NCBI GenBank assembly: GCA_015501055.1
Contig: JADNYV010000409.1
Coordinates: 1-31,056, forward strand
Reading direction: 5' to 3'
Length of the DNA: 31,056 nt
Source: Mucidula mucida
Lineage: Eukaryota; Basidiomycota; Agaricomycetes; Agaricales; Physalacriaceae
A program made the position numbers and the translations under genes. The notes below the pieces were generated by a model. That model did not search any database and was not told the DNA's origin. It saw only the letters and a list, made by a program, of their open reading frames with translations. Shown in pieces: positions 30,191 through 31,056 of the stretch; within the stretch, counting starts at the first letter, position 1, and every line of letters starts with the position of its first letter.

Positions 30191-30243
30191 CTATCATGAG
30201 GCGTCCCGGACGCCGGAGTCCGATGTGACAAGCCTCATGATAG
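30191..30243. repeat. Nested palindrome: 12-bp arms enclosing a second hairpin
   Basis: CTATCATGAGGC (30191-30202) and its exact reverse complement GCCTCATGATAG (30232-30243) enclose the perfect hairpin GGCGTCC-C-GGACGCC (30200-30214), which overlaps the left arm. The two structures are mutually exclusive. The element stands alone in non-coding DNA. Confidence 0.6.
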
Positions 30244-31056
30244 TTAGTCGCTCGTCCTCGGAGTGCGTTTCCGGCTATAACCAAGGAGAACCGGATGTTT
30301 TGAACGGAGCCAGTAGTACAACGCAGAAGGAACGTGTTGACGGAAGATAAGCCGTTTAGCGCTGTCGACGCAATGACCGAGTTCTCGTTCTGATATCAGA
30401 CAAGAGGGCTCACACTAACACGATGGAGCCTAAGCGAGATGAATGATGCGTTCATACCCGTCGGGAGACAGGCGTCAAACTTACAAAGGAGATTGTGTAG
30501 AGATTCCTTTCACTTCCCCGCATTAATGACGTGTGGTAGTAAAACACGACAGGGCTCCTTGAGTATCGGAGATACGTACGTGGAAGCGTCTGGCCTAGAC
30601 TCGCTAGCTTGCTGCACGGTAGCCGCGGTATGACATGGCCTTTATAGTTAGCTCAATAGACATGAGGAAGATACGGACAAGAATACGTCTTGGACGATAC
30701 CCGCTCAACTTCCTGTACGTTCGAGGCTCGTGAGATTAAGGGATATCGGATTCCTAGTGTCGCGGCCGCTGAGAGAATCCTCGTCAATCCCTGCCGACAA
30801 GCATTGGATTTCACCCAACTTTACGTGCAGATGTGTCATGATGTCACGTCTGAGCTCCATTTGCGAAAAGGACATAGCCCAACACGTATCTTCTGGAACT
30901 CGAATGAATAGAGGCGGACGCCGGGCATCAGTGAAAGCGCACTGCGAACGAGCACCCTGCAAGTCATCTAATTGAGCTCTCTATGAAGTTGCGTAAGTTT
31001 TTCATACGGAAGGAGGCCACATCACGTACGTCGCCGAGTAAAGGAATGATAATACA

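Larger units (their letters stand above)
28383..31056. other. Long non-coding stretch upstream of the GATA gene
   Basis: About 2.7 kb with no supported gene on either strand. The first part (to about 28,900) is pyrimidine-rich on the plus strand and probably contains the promoter and 5' untranslated region of the GATA gene. Open frames at 28696-29106, 29296-29607 and 30439-30633 show no domain. Perfect inverted repeats at 29977-29994 and 30191-30243 are listed separately. Confidence 0.5.

Overview
The window looks like nuclear DNA of a mushroom-forming basidiomycete (Agaricomycetes). Most genes carry several GT-AG introns of about 41-66 nt. The families seen are typical of agaric accessory regions: a Plavaka-type transposase, F-box proteins, a DUF6535 membrane-protein relic, an expanded AAA-ATPase-like family and basidiomycete hAT and Ty3/Gypsy remains. 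No species can be named. All exon joins were worked out by hand from reading frame, splice signals and agreement between paralogues. They are not transcript-supported.

Layout, left to right. 1-2.1 kb: the 3' part of a Plavaka transposase gene, spliced and complete except for one in-frame TGA. 2.1-4.9 kb (minus): a four-exon F-box gene whose 3' end converges on, and probably runs into, that transposon. 5.1-7.0 kb: relics, including a broken DUF6535 gene and fragments of a dispersed repeat. 7.06-7.65 kb (plus): an intact three-exon centrin/Cdc31 gene. 7.8-9.8 kb: repeat copy A, interrupted by an internally deleted hAT element. 10.2-12.3 kb: the 5' part of a Ty3/Gypsy element, with gag and the start of protease. 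12.6-12.85 kb: a short segment bounded by palindromic 14-mers. 13.7-14.9 kb (plus): a single-exon F-box-like gene. 15.5-16.9 kb: the last two exons of a short-chain dehydrogenase cut off by repeat copy B. 17.2-17.75 kb (plus): an intact SnoaL/NTF2-like gene.

17.8-23.9 kb is the most distinctive part. Two four-exon paralogues of an AAA-ATPase-like P-loop family share an unrecognised N-terminal module with invariant Cys and His residues and a CACGTG box just upstream of the start codon. Around them lie at least three broken copies of the same family, a mariner-like MITE with TA target duplication, tandem copies of an F-box exon, and a 5'-truncated dehydrogenase. Both intact-looking genes keep a P-loop Lys and Ser/Thr but lack the Walker B glutamate.

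25.6-28.35 kb (minus) holds a seven-exon GATA factor of 815 residues with an AreA-type N-terminal motif and two GATA fingers. About 2.7 kb of non-coding sequence lies upstream of it.

The likely working cellular genes are centrin, the SnoaL-like protein, the GATA factor, probably the two F-box genes and possibly the AAA-like pair. Much of the rest is decayed mobile DNA and gene fragments. Apart from the AAA-like family, the neighbours show no sign of acting in one pathway.
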